Of a DNA stretch of 64,000 nucleotides, positions 25,442-34,736 are shown piece after piece. The notes beneath the pieces were generated by a model. It had not been told where the DNA came from. It did not search any database and saw only the letters and a list, made by a program, of their open reading frames with translations. Made by a program: the position numbers and the translations under genes. This stretch comes from Allobaculum mucilyticum (GTDB lineage: Bacteria; Bacillota_I; Bacilli_A; Erysipelotrichales; Erysipelotrichaceae), in NCBI RefSeq assembly GCF_022701195.1, contig NZ_CP078089.1:1612001-1676000 (forward strand), read 5' to 3'. Position 1 is the stretch's first letter; the number at the start of each line of letters is the position of its first letter.

Positions 25442-25540
25442 CCAGAAGAAAAAAAGAAATGAAATGAACTCAGTTAACCATCGGCTGCATAAAAGAGCGG
25501 GCGGTGGAATCCATACACAGCAGAAGAAAGAGGGATGAGG

Positions 25541-27127
25541 ATGGAAAACGAAAAAACACTGATCCAGTTCCGGAATATCCAGAAGAGCTTTGATGACCAG
25601 ATTATTCTCAAAGGCATCAACCTCGACATTAACCAGAACGAATTTGTCACGCTTCTCGGTCCGTCGGGATGCGGCAAGACCACCCTTCTTCGCATTCTTG
25701 GCGGATTTTTAAGCCAGGACGGCGGTGAAGTCTATATCGACGGAAAGGAGATTTCTTCTCTTCCGCCATACAAGCGCGAGCTGAATACCGTGTTTCAGAA
25801 GTACGCTCTTTTCCCGAACATGAACGTCTATGAAAATATCGCATTCGGTCTGCGTATCAAGAAAGTGTCCAACGACATCATTGAACAGAAAGTCATGCGA
25901 ATGCTCCGATTGATCGGTCTGGAAGGCTATGAAAAGCGTGAGATCACGCAGCTCTCCGGCGGTCAGCAGCAGCGTGTAGCGATTGCCCGCGCGCTGGTTA
26001 ACGAGCCGGATGTGCTTCTGCTCGATGAACCTCTGGGTGCTCTTGACCTCAAACTGCGCAAGGAAATGCAGTATGAGCTCAAGCGGATCCAGCAGGAAGT
26101 CGGCATTACCTTTATTTTTGTTACGCATGACCAGGAAGAAGCGCTGACCATGTCTGACAAGATCGTCGTCATGAAAGAGGGCGAAATCCAGCAGGTCGGT
26201 ACGCCGGTTGAAATCTACAACGAACCGGTCAATGCATACGTTGCCCGCTTCATCGGTGAAAGCAACATTCTGCCCGGCATCATGGTCGACGATGAACTTG
26301 TCCGCTTTGACGAGCAGGATTTCAAGTGCGTCGATAAAGGCTTTAAAAAAGACCAGCCGGTCGACATTGTCATCCGGCCGGAAGATATCGATATTGTCCC
26401 GGCAGGCAAGGGAAAGCTGAACGGAACAGTCGAAAGCGTGCTGTTCAAAGGCATGCTCTACGAAGTGATCGTCGAGACCGTGCCTGGTACACATGTAACG
26501 GTCAACATGCACATCACCAGCGAAACTGCCAACCAGAAGGATGACGGCCATATCCATATTTCGGGTAACAGCTTCTATCTGGACGTTGACGATATGGAAG
26601 GCATTCAGGACAAGGATCTGATTGCCCGTGCGGATGCGCAGGCGTGGAACGATGAGACAGATGAACAGCTGTCGATCGAAAGCGTTGAAACGAACCTGGA
26701 AAAGAAAATCGGAACCTACGAAATCACATTTACAACCGTTGGCGGTCTGTCGATCACCAAGACCATTCAGGTTATTGACCAGCAGACGGTACGCGATGAA
26801 AAGCGCAACGAGGGCGTTTCCGCCTTTAACTTCTTCAAGTCCAAAGACGAGATTCAGGAATCCGTGGCTCTGGATACGGATCTGAAAACCTGGGCGAATG
26901 CACAGGGCTGGCGTCTGAACAACGAAGATCAGGGCATCCCGCTCGATGTCACCTATGATTTCGATCCGGAAACGATTACTGAAGGCGTCTATCCGGTTAC
27001 GTTCTGGACAAAAGGCCGTGAATTCAAGATTCACACGACGGACTATGTCAAAGAAGGCAGCCGTGTCGGACTGGCATTCGGTCCGGAAGACATCCATGTT
27101 ATGGAGAAGGAAGGCTATACCTCATGA
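25541..27127 (+). CDS. potA: Spermidine/putrescine ABC transporter ATPase with inserted Ig-like modules
   Basis: This 528-residue ATPase energises polyamine import. Walker A is GPSGCGKTT (40-48), the signature is LSGGQQQR (near 138), Walker B is [11 protein letters not shown] (near 160), and the His switch is VTHDQEEA. The C-terminal TOBE region starts normally ([12 protein letters not shown]), but its end ([12 protein letters not shown]) is separated by about 155 extra residues (about 345-500). The insert holds two strand-rich segments, each with a 'GTYEITF' or 'GVYPVTF' type motif, like bacterial Ig/DUF5011 modules. PotA is usually about 360 residues. Start 25541 is preferred over 25535 by spacing from AGAGGG. 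It overlaps potB by 4 bp. Confidence 0.92.
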   Translation: MENEKTLIQFRNIQKSFDDQIILKGINLDINQNEFVTLLGPSGCGKTTLLRILGGFLSQDGGEVYIDGKEISSLPPYKRELNTVFQKYALFPNMNVYENIAFGLRIKKVSNDIIEQKVMRMLRLIGLEGYEKREITQLSGGQQQRVAIARALVNEPDVLLLDEPLGALDLKLRKEMQYELKRIQQEVGITFIFVTHDQEEALTMSDKIVVMKEGEIQQVGTPVEIYNEPVNAYVARFIGESNILPGIMVDDELVRFDEQDFKCVDKGFKKDQPVDIVIRPEDIDIVPAGKGKLNGTVESVLFKGMLYEVIVETVPGTHVTVNMHITSETANQKDDGHIHISGNSFYLDVDDMEGIQDKDLIARADAQAWNDETDEQLSIESVETNLEKKIGTYEITFTTVGGLSITKTIQVIDQQTVRDEKRNEGVSAFNFFKSKDEIQESVALDTDLKTWANAQGWRLNNEDQGIPLDVTYDFDPETITEGVYPVTFWTKGREFKIHTTDYVKEGSRVGLAFGPEDIHVMEKEGYTS

Positions 27128-27960
27128 AGACCTGGCGCCGGCTTGCGATTCCTTATCTGATCTGGGGATCGTTCATGCTGCTGCTGCCGATGCTTCTGAT
27201 CGTCTTCTATTCGGTCATTCAGCCAGGCAACGATGTGGCGACTTTCCGCTTTTCACTTTCAAGCTATGTCCGCTTCTTTACCGACCGCGACTTTCTTCTG
27301 ATTCTGTGGCGTTCGCTGAAGATTGCGATTGAAACAACTGTACTGTGTCTGCTGATCGGCTATCCGGTAGCCTACTGGATCAGCCGCTGCTCGCAGAAAA
27401 CGCAGAATCTGATGGTTCTGATCATTACGCTGCCCATGTGGATCAACATGCTGGTACGTACTTATGCATGGATCGGCATCCTCTCTGAGGGCGGACCGCT
27501 CTCCATTGTTTTAGGGTGGTTTGGCTTCCATAATGTCGATCTGCTCTATACCGAAGCGGCGGTTCTGATCGGCATGGTCTACAACTTCCTGCCGTATATG
27601 ATTCTGCAGATTCACTCTTCGCTGACCAAAATGGATCCCTCGCTCATCGAGGCGGCCAGTGATCTGGGGGCTTCGCCGTTCCAGACCTTCTGGCGCGTCG
27701 TGTTCCCGCTTTCCATTCCGGGTGTTATTTCCGGAATTACACTGGTTTTCCTGCCCGCTATTTCCGCATTCTTCATTCCGAAACTGCTTGGCGGCGGCGG
27801 ATGGTTCCTGATCGGAAACGTCATTGAAAACCAGTTCATCACCGTTGGCGAATGGAACTTCGGTTCAGCCATTTCTGTCATCATGGCGATGGTCATGATG
27901 CTTCTCATGACCCTTGTGCGCAAAGCTGACCGCAAGGCATCGAAGGAGGAGAAGGCATGA
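27124..27960 (+). CDS. potB: Spermidine/putrescine ABC transporter permease PotB
   Basis: This 278-residue permease has six membrane helices. The EAA loop is [25 protein letters not shown] near residue 178, which contacts the PotA ATPase. It overlaps potA by 4 bp (ATGA) and potCD by 4 bp, so the operon is tightly coupled. Confidence 0.93.
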   Translation: MKTWRRLAIPYLIWGSFMLLLPMLLIVFYSVIQPGNDVATFRFSLSSYVRFFTDRDFLLILWRSLKIAIETTVLCLLIGYPVAYWISRCSQKTQNLMVLIITLPMWINMLVRTYAWIGILSEGGPLSIVLGWFGFHNVDLLYTEAAVLIGMVYNFLPYMILQIHSSLTKMDPSLIEAASDLGASPFQTFWRVVFPLSIPGVISGITLVFLPAISAFFIPKLLGGGGWFLIGNVIENQFITVGEWNFGSAISVIMAMVMMLLMTLVRKADRKASKEEKA

Positions 27961-29864
27961 AAAAGAAACGGCCTGTCGGTGCGCTGATCACCACGCTGAT
28001 CATGATCTTCTTCTACGTACCGATTGTGTTCATGATCATCTTCTCGTTCAACAGTTCCAAATCGCTGACAAACTTTACCGGCTTCTCGCTGAAGTGGTAT
28101 GAACAGATGTTTGCCTCGCACGACATGATGAATTCGCTCTATGTCACCATTGTCGTTGCGGTTCTTGCGACTGTTATTTCCACCATTATCGGTACGATTA
28201 CTGCCATCGGCCTGCGCTATTCCAAAAAGCTCGTCCGGGCGTATGTGACGCAGATCAACGATCTGCCGATGATGAACCCGGATATCGTTACAGCGATCGG
28301 TCTGATGCTCCTGTTCATCACCTTCCGGATCGAGCGCGGCTTTGCGACTCTTCTGCTCGCTCACATCGCGTTCTGTATCCCGTATGTCATGCTTTCGGTT
28401 ATTCCAAAGCTGCGGCAGCTTGACCCGAACCTGGCCGATGCCGCGATGGACCTTGGCGCAACGCCGTTTCAGACGCTGACCAAAGTCATCGTTCCGGAAA
28501 TCATGCCGGGTATTGTCTCGGGTGCGCTGATCGCTTTTACGATGAGTTTTGATGACTTCATCATTTCCTACTTTGCGACCGGACAGGGTGTCAAAAACCT
28601 GTCGATCATGGTCTATACCATGGCCAAGCGTGTCAATCCGTCCATCAACGCGATTTCCACGCTGCTTGTCCTGCTGATTACGATCATTCTTCTGGTCGTT
28701 AACATCTGGCCGGTCATCCGGGAAAAGATCGAAAAGAAACGGCAGGCAGACCCGAACTATCTCCCGTCCCCGCACAAACATACAGCCCGCAACTGGTCGA
28801 TTTTTGCGGCTGCTGCTGTTGCGGTATCCTGCATTCTGTTCTTCCGTCCGGCCGCCGGTACGCAGGAATTTGCCGGACAGACGCTTCATCTCTATCTGCC
28901 TGGCGAATACATTTCGGATGAAATGTTAGCTGAATTCGAAAATAAGACCGGTTCCAAGGTTGTAGTCGACAACTTCGACTCCAATGAGCAGATGTACATC
29001 AAAATCGCAAACGGCGATTCCTTTGATGTGCTGATTCCTTCCGATTACATGATTCAGCGTCTGATTGGGGAAGATCTGCTAATGAAGCTTGATCCGGAGA
29101 AAGTGGATGAAGCGCTTGTGCAGATCGACGATCAGATTCTCGATCTTCCTTACGATCCGCAGAACCAGTATTCTGTTCCGTATTTCTGGGGAACTGTCGG
29201 CATTGTCTATGATAAAAACAAAGTCGATCTGGCTGATCTTGAAAAAGACGGCTGGGGCATCTTCGCCGATGAAAAATACAAAGGCGATATCTACCTGTAC
29301 GATTCCGAACGCGACCAGTTCATGGCTGCGCTGAAGAATCTTGGCTATTCGATGAATACATCCGATCCCAAAGAGCTCGCCGCTGCCTATGACTGGCTGG
29401 TCAATATTGTGCAGACCATGGAGCCGGAAATTGTTACGGATGAAATCATCGATAACATGGCCAACGGCCGCAAGGCGCTTGGCATGATCTACTCCGGCGA
29501 TGCGACCTATGTCATGCAGGAGAACGAAAATATGGGCTACTATCTGCCCAAAGAAGGAACAAACGTCTGGGTTGACGCGATGTGCATCCCGAAAAACGCA
29601 CAGAATGTCGATCTGGCTTATGCGTTCATCAACTATGTAGCCGGCTATGAAGCACAGATGATGAATTCTACGTATGTCGGCTATACAGCTGCCAACAAGG
29701 AAGTAGAAGACGAACTGGCTTCCACCGATTTTGAAGGCATCAATTCATACGTGCCAAGAACTGGCTATGACCTGGATGAAACCTTTGAATACAATCCGGA
29801 CAGCCGCAAGACGATTGCGGACTACTGGTCCCGTGTCAAAGTCGTCGCTTCCAACAGTCGCTAG
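27957..29864 (+). CDS. potCD: Fused PotC permease - PotD substrate-binding protein
   Basis: This 635-residue protein joins two functions. Residues 1-260 form a PotC-type permease with an EAA loop (DAAMDLGATPFQTLTKVIVPEIMPG, near 160). A further membrane helix (about 280-297) then anchors an extracellular PotD-like polyamine-binding domain (about 305-635; LHLYLPGEYISDEML, then VLIPSDYMIQRL, ALGMIYSGDATYVM). Such fusions occur in some Bacillota and remove the need for a lipoprotein PotD. A strong terminator follows. Confidence 0.93.
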   Translation: MKKKRPVGALITTLIMIFFYVPIVFMIIFSFNSSKSLTNFTGFSLKWYEQMFASHDMMNSLYVTIVVAVLATVISTIIGTITAIGLRYSKKLVRAYVTQINDLPMMNPDIVTAIGLMLLFITFRIERGFATLLLAHIAFCIPYVMLSVIPKLRQLDPNLADAAMDLGATPFQTLTKVIVPEIMPGIVSGALIAFTMSFDDFIISYFATGQGVKNLSIMVYTMAKRVNPSINAISTLLVLLITIILLVVNIWPVIREKIEKKRQADPNYLPSPHKHTARNWSIFAAAAVAVSCILFFRPAAGTQEFAGQTLHLYLPGEYISDEMLAEFENKTGSKVVVDNFDSNEQMYIKIANGDSFDVLIPSDYMIQRLIGEDLLMKLDPEKVDEALVQIDDQILDLPYDPQNQYSVPYFWGTVGIVYDKNKVDLADLEKDGWGIFADEKYKGDIYLYDSERDQFMAALKNLGYSMNTSDPKELAAAYDWLVNIVQTMEPEIVTDEIIDNMANGRKALGMIYSGDATYVMQENENMGYYLPKEGTNVWVDAMCIPKNAQNVDLAYAFINYVAGYEAQMMNSTYVGYTAANKEVEDELASTDFEGINSYVPRTGYDLDETFEYNPDSRKTIADYWSRVKVVASNSR

Positions 29865-29876
29865 AAATTCAGCCAG

Positions 29877-29911
29877 AAAAAAAGGGTCCGCAGTGCGCGG
29901 ACCTTTTTTTC
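29877..29911 (+). terminator. Terminator of pot operon
   Basis: GGTCCGC (29885-29891) and GCGGACC (29897-29903) have an A-run before and a run of seven T after, so it may work in both directions and serve the convergent M56 gene too. Confidence 0.9.
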
Positions 29912-29960
29912 TGGAAAAATGTGCATGGAACAGAGAATTCATGGCAGATCCAGATGCTGA

Positions 29961-30914
29961 CTAAATACTGTAGACGCTGATCAGGATCAGAGCCGACAGG
30001 AAGGTGATCAGCAGCAAAAGCAGGATCAGACCAGGATGCGTCTTCAAATTGTCCGATGAGCCGGGTTCGAGCAGATAGCGAACGCGCATTTCAAGCGGTT
30101 CGCGTTTTGCGGCGCCAAATGGCATGGCGATGGGCTGCGTGTCTGGGGAGAGCTGAATGAATGCAGAAGACGGCGCAGAAAATTTCAGCAGCGCTTTCGA
30201 GTAATCGAGGCGATGCTGCGGCGTGTAGTTTGCGTTGACCATCAGATCAACCCGGATTTCATAGAACAGATCAAAGACGGGCCGGAAGGTATAGATGGGC
30301 GGAAACCACCAGTACACGATTTTCAGCTTGTCGAGAAACCAGCAGTACATACCGTCATCGTTGGCCAGATGCATCACTTCATGGAGCAGGATGATTTCGT
30401 ATTCTTCAGGCGTCATCGGTGACTTTGGAAGGAAAATTCTCCGGCTTCTTCCCATAACAAAAGAAGACTGAAGGTTCGGGCAGAGGTACAGATCATAATC
30501 AGGACCAAGATAGTCAGGAATAAAATCTGAAATTTTCTTCTTTTCTGCACCATCAAGAATCAGGTCGACCAGCGCATCGCCGCGGGTACCTTTTGAATGA
30601 TCAAGCCACAGAGCCACACAGGCACCGGCAAGCCAGATCCAGGCAAGCCAGCCATAGCCGGTCATGTCAAGCAGGAATGTATCGTCGAGAATACGATCGA
30701 GATGTTCAAAAAAGTCATCCCACGGAAGATGGAAGCCAATGAGAAAACTGCAGGGAAAAAACAGGCGGAAAAAGCACATCCAGACAAGGAGCGTCAGAAA
30801 ATCCGGATGAAGCGTACGGGCAAATTTCGGGCGTCTGAAGATCGCACGCAGAAAACAGACCAGGCTCCAGGAAAACAGAGTTGCCATGCAGACGGAGTAA
30901 ACAGACAGGAGCAT
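29961..30914 (-). CDS. M56 family (BlaR1/MecR1-like) membrane metallopeptidase without sensor domain
   Basis: This 317-residue protein has membrane helices near the N-terminus (about 5-25, 38-60, 85-105) and one at the C-terminus (about 297-315). The zinc motif HEVMH is at 178-182 in LLHEVMHLAND. This matches the peptidase part of BlaR1/MecR1, but the extracellular penicillin-binding sensor domain of about 250 residues is absent. Such proteins usually cleave a BlaI-type repressor encoded next door. Here the nearest BlaI-like gene is about 10 kb away (40613). AAAGGTG precedes the ATG. Confidence 0.82.
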   Translation of the reverse strand: MLLSVYSVCMATLFSWSLVCFLRAIFRRPKFARTLHPDFLTLLVWMCFFRLFFPCSFLIGFHLPWDDFFEHLDRILDDTFLLDMTGYGWLAWIWLAGACVALWLDHSKGTRGDALVDLILDGAEKKKISDFIPDYLGPDYDLYLCPNLQSSFVMGRSRRIFLPKSPMTPEEYEIILLHEVMHLANDDGMYCWFLDKLKIVYWWFPPIYTFRPVFDLFYEIRVDLMVNANYTPQHRLDYSKALLKFSAPSSAFIQLSPDTQPIAMPFGAAKREPLEMRVRYLLEPGSSDNLKTHPGLILLLLLITFLSALILISVYSI

Positions 30915-31080
30915 GATTCACCTTTTTTCGGGAAGCGCATACGGGCTGCTTCCCAGGACAGAAACAGGAATTGTCTGACCAATATTGCTCTAATTCTAAC
31001 AAATCCCGAATGGCGTGAATGACAGGCGGTCAAATCGGCCGCAATTTTGGCAGGATATGACATTTTACAGACAAAGAACA

Positions 31081-31139
31081 GACATTTGTCGGTGCCGATC
31101 TATACAAATTGTTGGCTGAATCGCTCTTGTCGGTATAAA
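31081..31139 (+). promoter_or_regulatory. Probable copA promoter with cop-box-like sites
   Basis: TTGGCT (31112-31117), a 16-bp spacer and TATAAA (31134-31139). Two sites resemble the CopY/BlaI-class operator (ACAnnTGT core): GACATTTGTC at 31081-31090, and TACAAATTGT at 31104-31112, which abuts the -35. A leader of nearly 300 bp would follow before the TTG start of copA. Most of it has no obvious structure beyond a small AAGTG/CACTT hairpin near 31240. The gap 30915-31436 holds no convincing gene. Confidence 0.45.
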
Positions 31140-31436
31140 AAGACGTTAGATATAGAAAATAGTTATAAATGTATAAATACAATTTTAGATTGCCCTCTGA
31201 TGGCTATATGCAAGCAATCCGTACAGGAAACGAAAGTGCTTCAGGAGAACACTTCCAGCAAGAGATAAAAATGCAGCAGAGCAGTTCAGTGCAGAGCAGA
31301 AGGGGAAACGGACAGATTCTGCTAAAATAAGTCCGCACAAACTTTATCCGGATGGATGCACAATCAGGACTCAAAGGCGCATCCAGACCGGAAACTGAAA
31401 AAGAACGGTGTGCATAGAAAGAGGGAGGTGACGGGT

Positions 31437-34400
31437 TTGGAAAAACAGACCTTTAATGTAACCGGCATGACCTGCGCAGCCTGCCAGGCAGCGGTCGACC
31501 GGGCCGTCCGGAAACTGGACGGCGTGGAAAGCGCGGACGTATCCCTGCTTTCCGAAAGCATGAACGTTGAATACGATCCGAAGAAAGTCACAGCTGAGCA
31601 GATTGAAGAAGCAGTCAAGTCTGCCGGCTATGGAGCCACTCCGCAGCAGACACAGGAAAGCGGCAAGACTGAGAGCGCCGCGCAGATCTGGGAACAGCGG
31701 AGCGAGCGGATCCGTGCAGAGTCTGAGCAGAAGAAAAAGAAGCTGATCATTTCACTGATTCTTCTTTGCGTACTGCTCTGCTTCTCCATGCTTCCGATGC
31801 TTGGCGTCTTTACATTTCTGATGGATATGGAATGGATGATGGTTGATGGCGTCATTCAGCTGCTGCTGTCTACAATTATTCTTTTCGTACAGAGAGATTT
31901 CTTTACACATGGCTTTAAAACCCTGTTCCATGGCAGCCCGAATATGGACACCCTGGTCGCAGTCGGTTCATCCGTATCATTTGCTTACGGCTTCTATGGC
32001 CTGCTTTTGATGGCATATGGCTATGGAACGATGGATCATGCGCTGATTCATAGCGGCATGAACGCACTTTATTTTGAAAGTGCTTCGATGATCGTCACGC
32101 TGGTTTCTCTGGGCAAGTATCTGGAAGCCCGCTCAAAGTCGAAAACCGGCGATGCGATCGCCAAGCTTGTTTCGCTTGCACCGAAAACCGCAATGGTGGT
32201 GCGTAACGGCGAATTTGTTGAAATTCCAGCCGAAGATGTCCGGATCGGCGATAAGATCCGGATCGTTCCGGGTGCTTCGATTCCAGTAGACGGCGTGCTC
32301 GTTGAAGGCAACGGAACGCTTGACCAGTCGGCAATTACCGGCGAATCGATGCCTGTTGATAAAGTCAAAGGCGATCAGATCATGTCGGCTTCGACCAACC
32401 TGAACGGTTCGTTTGTCATGGAAGCAACTCGTGTCGGATCGAATACGACGCTGGCACAGATCATTACGCTCGTTGATGAGGCGGGCAACTCCAAGGCGCC
32501 GATCGCCCGTCTGGCTGACCGCGTCTCGGGTATCTTCGTACCGACGGTTCTGACCATTTCAGCCCTGACGTTTGTCGGCTGGCTGATTGCCGGACAGTCC
32601 ATCGGCTTTGCACTCAACTGCGCGATTTCTGTTCTTGTTATCTCGTGCCCGTGCGCGCTTGGACTGGCTACGCCGCTGGCCATCATGGTTGCTACAGGCA
32701 AAGCCGCCCAGTACGGCATTCTTGTTAAATCGGCAAGTGCGCTTGAAACGCTTGCCAAAGTCAATACTGTGGTTATCGATAAAACCGGAACCATTACCAA
32801 AGGTCAGCCTGCGGTTGTCTCTGTTGCACTGTTTAACCGCACACTGAGCGAAAGCGATTTTCTGAAAGTTGCAGCTGCTGCTGAATCCGGATCGGAGCAT
32901 CCACTGGCTAAAGCCGTTCTTGCCCGCGCAAAAGACGATCATCTGGTTCTGCCTGAAGCAAAAGACTTCCAGGCATTCGGCGGCAAAGGCATGCGTGCTG
33001 TGGTCAATGGCATCACCGTTCTTGCCGGCAACCAGACATTCATGAATGAGCAGCATATAACTCTGCCTGCTCAGGCTGACGAAGCTGCCGCAAAGATCGC
33101 CGATCAGGGCGGAACGCCGCTTTACTTTGCCTTTGACGGTATTCTGACTGGCATCATCGGTGCTGCGGATGAAGTCCGCACATCTTCGCGCGATGCGATT
33201 TCGCTGCTGCGCAAAGACGGCATTGAAGTCATCATGCTGACAGGCGATAACGCACGTACCGCAAAAGCCATTGCCAGCAAGCTTGATGTCAGCGATGTAA
33301 TTTCCGATGTTCTGCCTGCAGATAAGGAAAGCGTCATCCGCAAGCTGCAGGAGCAGGGCAAAATTACTGCGATGGTCGGCGACGGCATCAACGATGCCCC
33401 AGCTCTGACCCGTGCAGATGTCGGCTTTGCGATTAAATCCGGTACAGATATCGCGATTGATTCGGCTGACATTGTCCTGATGAAAAACAGTCTGCTCGAT
33501 GTTGTTACTGCCATTGAGCTCTCCAGATCCACAATTAAAAACATCAAGGAGAACCTCTTCTGGGCGTTCTTCTACAACCTGCTGGGCATCCCAGTTGCTA
33601 TGGGCCTGTTCTACCCGATCAACGGCTGGCTGCTCAACCCGATGATCGGTGCAGCCGCAATGTCCTTCTCGTCTGTCACCGTCTGCCTGAACGCGCTCCG
33701 TCTGCGTTTCTTCAAACCGGCAAGAGCTGTTCTTGAAGATGAAAAAGAATCCGAAACAGGATCCTCTTCCCCGGCAGTTCCGGCAGTTTACTACGATGTC
33801 GAAGATCAGCCAGCGGCAATCATTCTAGATAAAACAGCAGAAGCCTCTGCAAAACCTGCATCTTCTGCTCATCCGGATACGACTGGCTTAACCGGTACAA
33901 AACTGAGTCTGAAGATGGCCGGCTCGCCGACCCGCAAAAGTGCGGCAGCACCGGCAACACAGACTGAAAAAGCCGATCAGCCGGCAGCGCTGCAGACAAC
34001 ATTCTTCCTGGTTGATGGCATGAGCTGTGCACACTGCTCGGGCCGTGTAACCAAAGCACTTGAAGCAGTAGAAGGCGTAACAGGCGTTAAAGTTTCTCAT
34101 GAAGACGGAACGGCATGGATTACAGCCGACCGGAAGATTGACGATGACATACTTGCTCATGCGGTAACTGAAGCCGGCTATGAGGTACGCAGCGACGAGC
34201 CTTCCATGTGTGCAAACCTTGCCGCGTTTGATCCAAAGAATCAGTCCGCTGTCGATGACGCATTGAACCGTATCCATCAGCTGGATTTAAACCTTTCCTG
34301 GATCAGCTACTTCCCCGATGAAAAGATGCTCTGCATCCATGGCGATCCGCTGCCGGAAGAACAGAATATTCTCGGCCTGTTTGAAGCAGATCAGGCCGCT

Positions 34401-34628
34401 TCGAAAGATGGCAAAGGAGGTGAAAGCATGATTCTGAAAATTGACGGCATGTCCTGCAAACACTGCCAGGCACGTGTAGAAAAAGCGCTCAGCGAAGTTC
34501 CGGGCGTTGATTCCGTAACGGTCAGCCTTGAAAACGGCACAGCTGAAGTCAAAGGTGCAGATCTGAACCCTTCGGCTCTTGCAAAAGCAGTTACAGCAGC
34601 AGGCTACTCGGTCAGTGCGATCGACTAG
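31437..34628 (+). CDS. copA: Copper-translocating P1B-type ATPase with C-terminal HMA domains
   Basis: This 1063-residue copper exporter has an N-terminal heavy-metal domain (GMTCAAC, Cys13/Cys16), eight membrane helices and a TGES loop. The membrane metal site is CPC at 404-406, the phosphorylation site is DKTGT with Asp448, and the P1B HP motif is in GSEHPLAKAV. After the last helices comes a Pro/Ala/Ser linker, then two more HMA domains at the C-terminus: GMSCAHC (Cys864/867) and GMSCKHC (Cys1007/1010), with a degenerate stretch between. C-terminal HMA domains are unusual. Translation starts at TTG 31437, 6 bp after GGGAGGTG; the in-frame ATG at 31356 has no such site. See the nested start at 34428. 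Confidence 0.92.
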   Translation: MEKQTFNVTGMTCAACQAAVDRAVRKLDGVESADVSLLSESMNVEYDPKKVTAEQIEEAVKSAGYGATPQQTQESGKTESAAQIWEQRSERIRAESEQKKKKLIISLILLCVLLCFSMLPMLGVFTFLMDMEWMMVDGVIQLLLSTIILFVQRDFFTHGFKTLFHGSPNMDTLVAVGSSVSFAYGFYGLLLMAYGYGTMDHALIHSGMNALYFESASMIVTLVSLGKYLEARSKSKTGDAIAKLVSLAPKTAMVVRNGEFVEIPAEDVRIGDKIRIVPGASIPVDGVLVEGNGTLDQSAITGESMPVDKVKGDQIMSASTNLNGSFVMEATRVGSNTTLAQIITLVDEAGNSKAPIARLADRVSGIFVPTVLTISALTFVGWLIAGQSIGFALNCAISVLVISCPCALGLATPLAIMVATGKAAQYGILVKSASALETLAKVNTVVIDKTGTITKGQPAVVSVALFNRTLSESDFLKVAAAAESGSEHPLAKAVLARAKDDHLVLPEAKDFQAFGGKGMRAVVNGITVLAGNQTFMNEQHITLPAQADEAAAKIADQGGTPLYFAFDGILTGIIGAADEVRTSSRDAISLLRKDGIEVIMLTGDNARTAKAIASKLDVSDVISDVLPADKESVIRKLQEQGKITAMVGDGINDAPALTRADVGFAIKSGTDIAIDSADIVLMKNSLLDVVTAIELSRSTIKNIKENLFWAFFYNLLGIPVAMGLFYPINGWLLNPMIGAAAMSFSSVTVCLNALRLRFFKPARAVLEDEKESETGSSSPAVPAVYYDVEDQPAAIILDKTAEASAKPASSAHPDTTGLTGTKLSLKMAGSPTRKSAAAPATQTEKADQPAALQTTFFLVDGMSCAHCSGRVTKALEAVEGVTGVKVSHEDGTAWITADRKIDDDILAHAVTEAGYEVRSDEPSMCANLAAFDPKNQSAVDDALNRIHQLDLNLSWISYFPDEKMLCIHGDPLPEEQNILGLFEADQAASKDGKGGESMILKIDGMSCKHCQARVEKALSEVPGVDSVTVSLENGTAEVKGADLNPSALAKAVTAAGYSVSAID
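34428..34628 (+). CDS. Nested in-frame CopZ-like copper chaperone inside copA
   Basis: Within copA, an ATG in the copA frame is preceded by AAAGGAGGTGA (34413-34423), a perfect complement to the 16S rRNA tail, with 7-bp spacing. Translation from it gives a 66-residue protein with one HMA domain (GMSCKHC near residues 7-13), the usual size of CopZ. The same residues are the last domain of CopA (998-1063). It may therefore be made twice: fused to the pump, and as a free cytosolic chaperone. Expression of the short form is inferred from the ribosome site only. The alternative is a relic of a former separate copZ that became fused. Confidence 0.6.
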   Translation: MILKIDGMSCKHCQARVEKALSEVPGVDSVTVSLENGTAEVKGADLNPSALAKAVTAAGYSVSAID

Positions 34629-34657
34629 TCCGATCTCTTTAATCATTCATGCATAGA

Positions 34658-34719
34658 AAAGCAGTCCCTGTATCTGGGGTTCACCATGGCGTGAACGTCC
34701 GGACAGGGACTGCTTTTTT
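34658..34719 (+). terminator. Terminator of copA
   Basis: AGCAGTCCCTGT (34660-34671) and ACAGGGACTGCT (34703-34714) form a 12-bp stem followed by TTTTTG. The loop carries a small extra hairpin. Confidence 0.88.
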
Positions 34720-34736
34720 GATTGGATAACTGATCA

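Noticed and set aside
25709-27097. 462-codon open frame opposite potA
   Set aside because: Antisense shadow of potA; Phe/Asp-rich composition and no start signal.
27612-28889. 425-codon open frame opposite potB/potCD
   Set aside because: Arg/Asn/Asp-rich antisense shadow without initiation signal.
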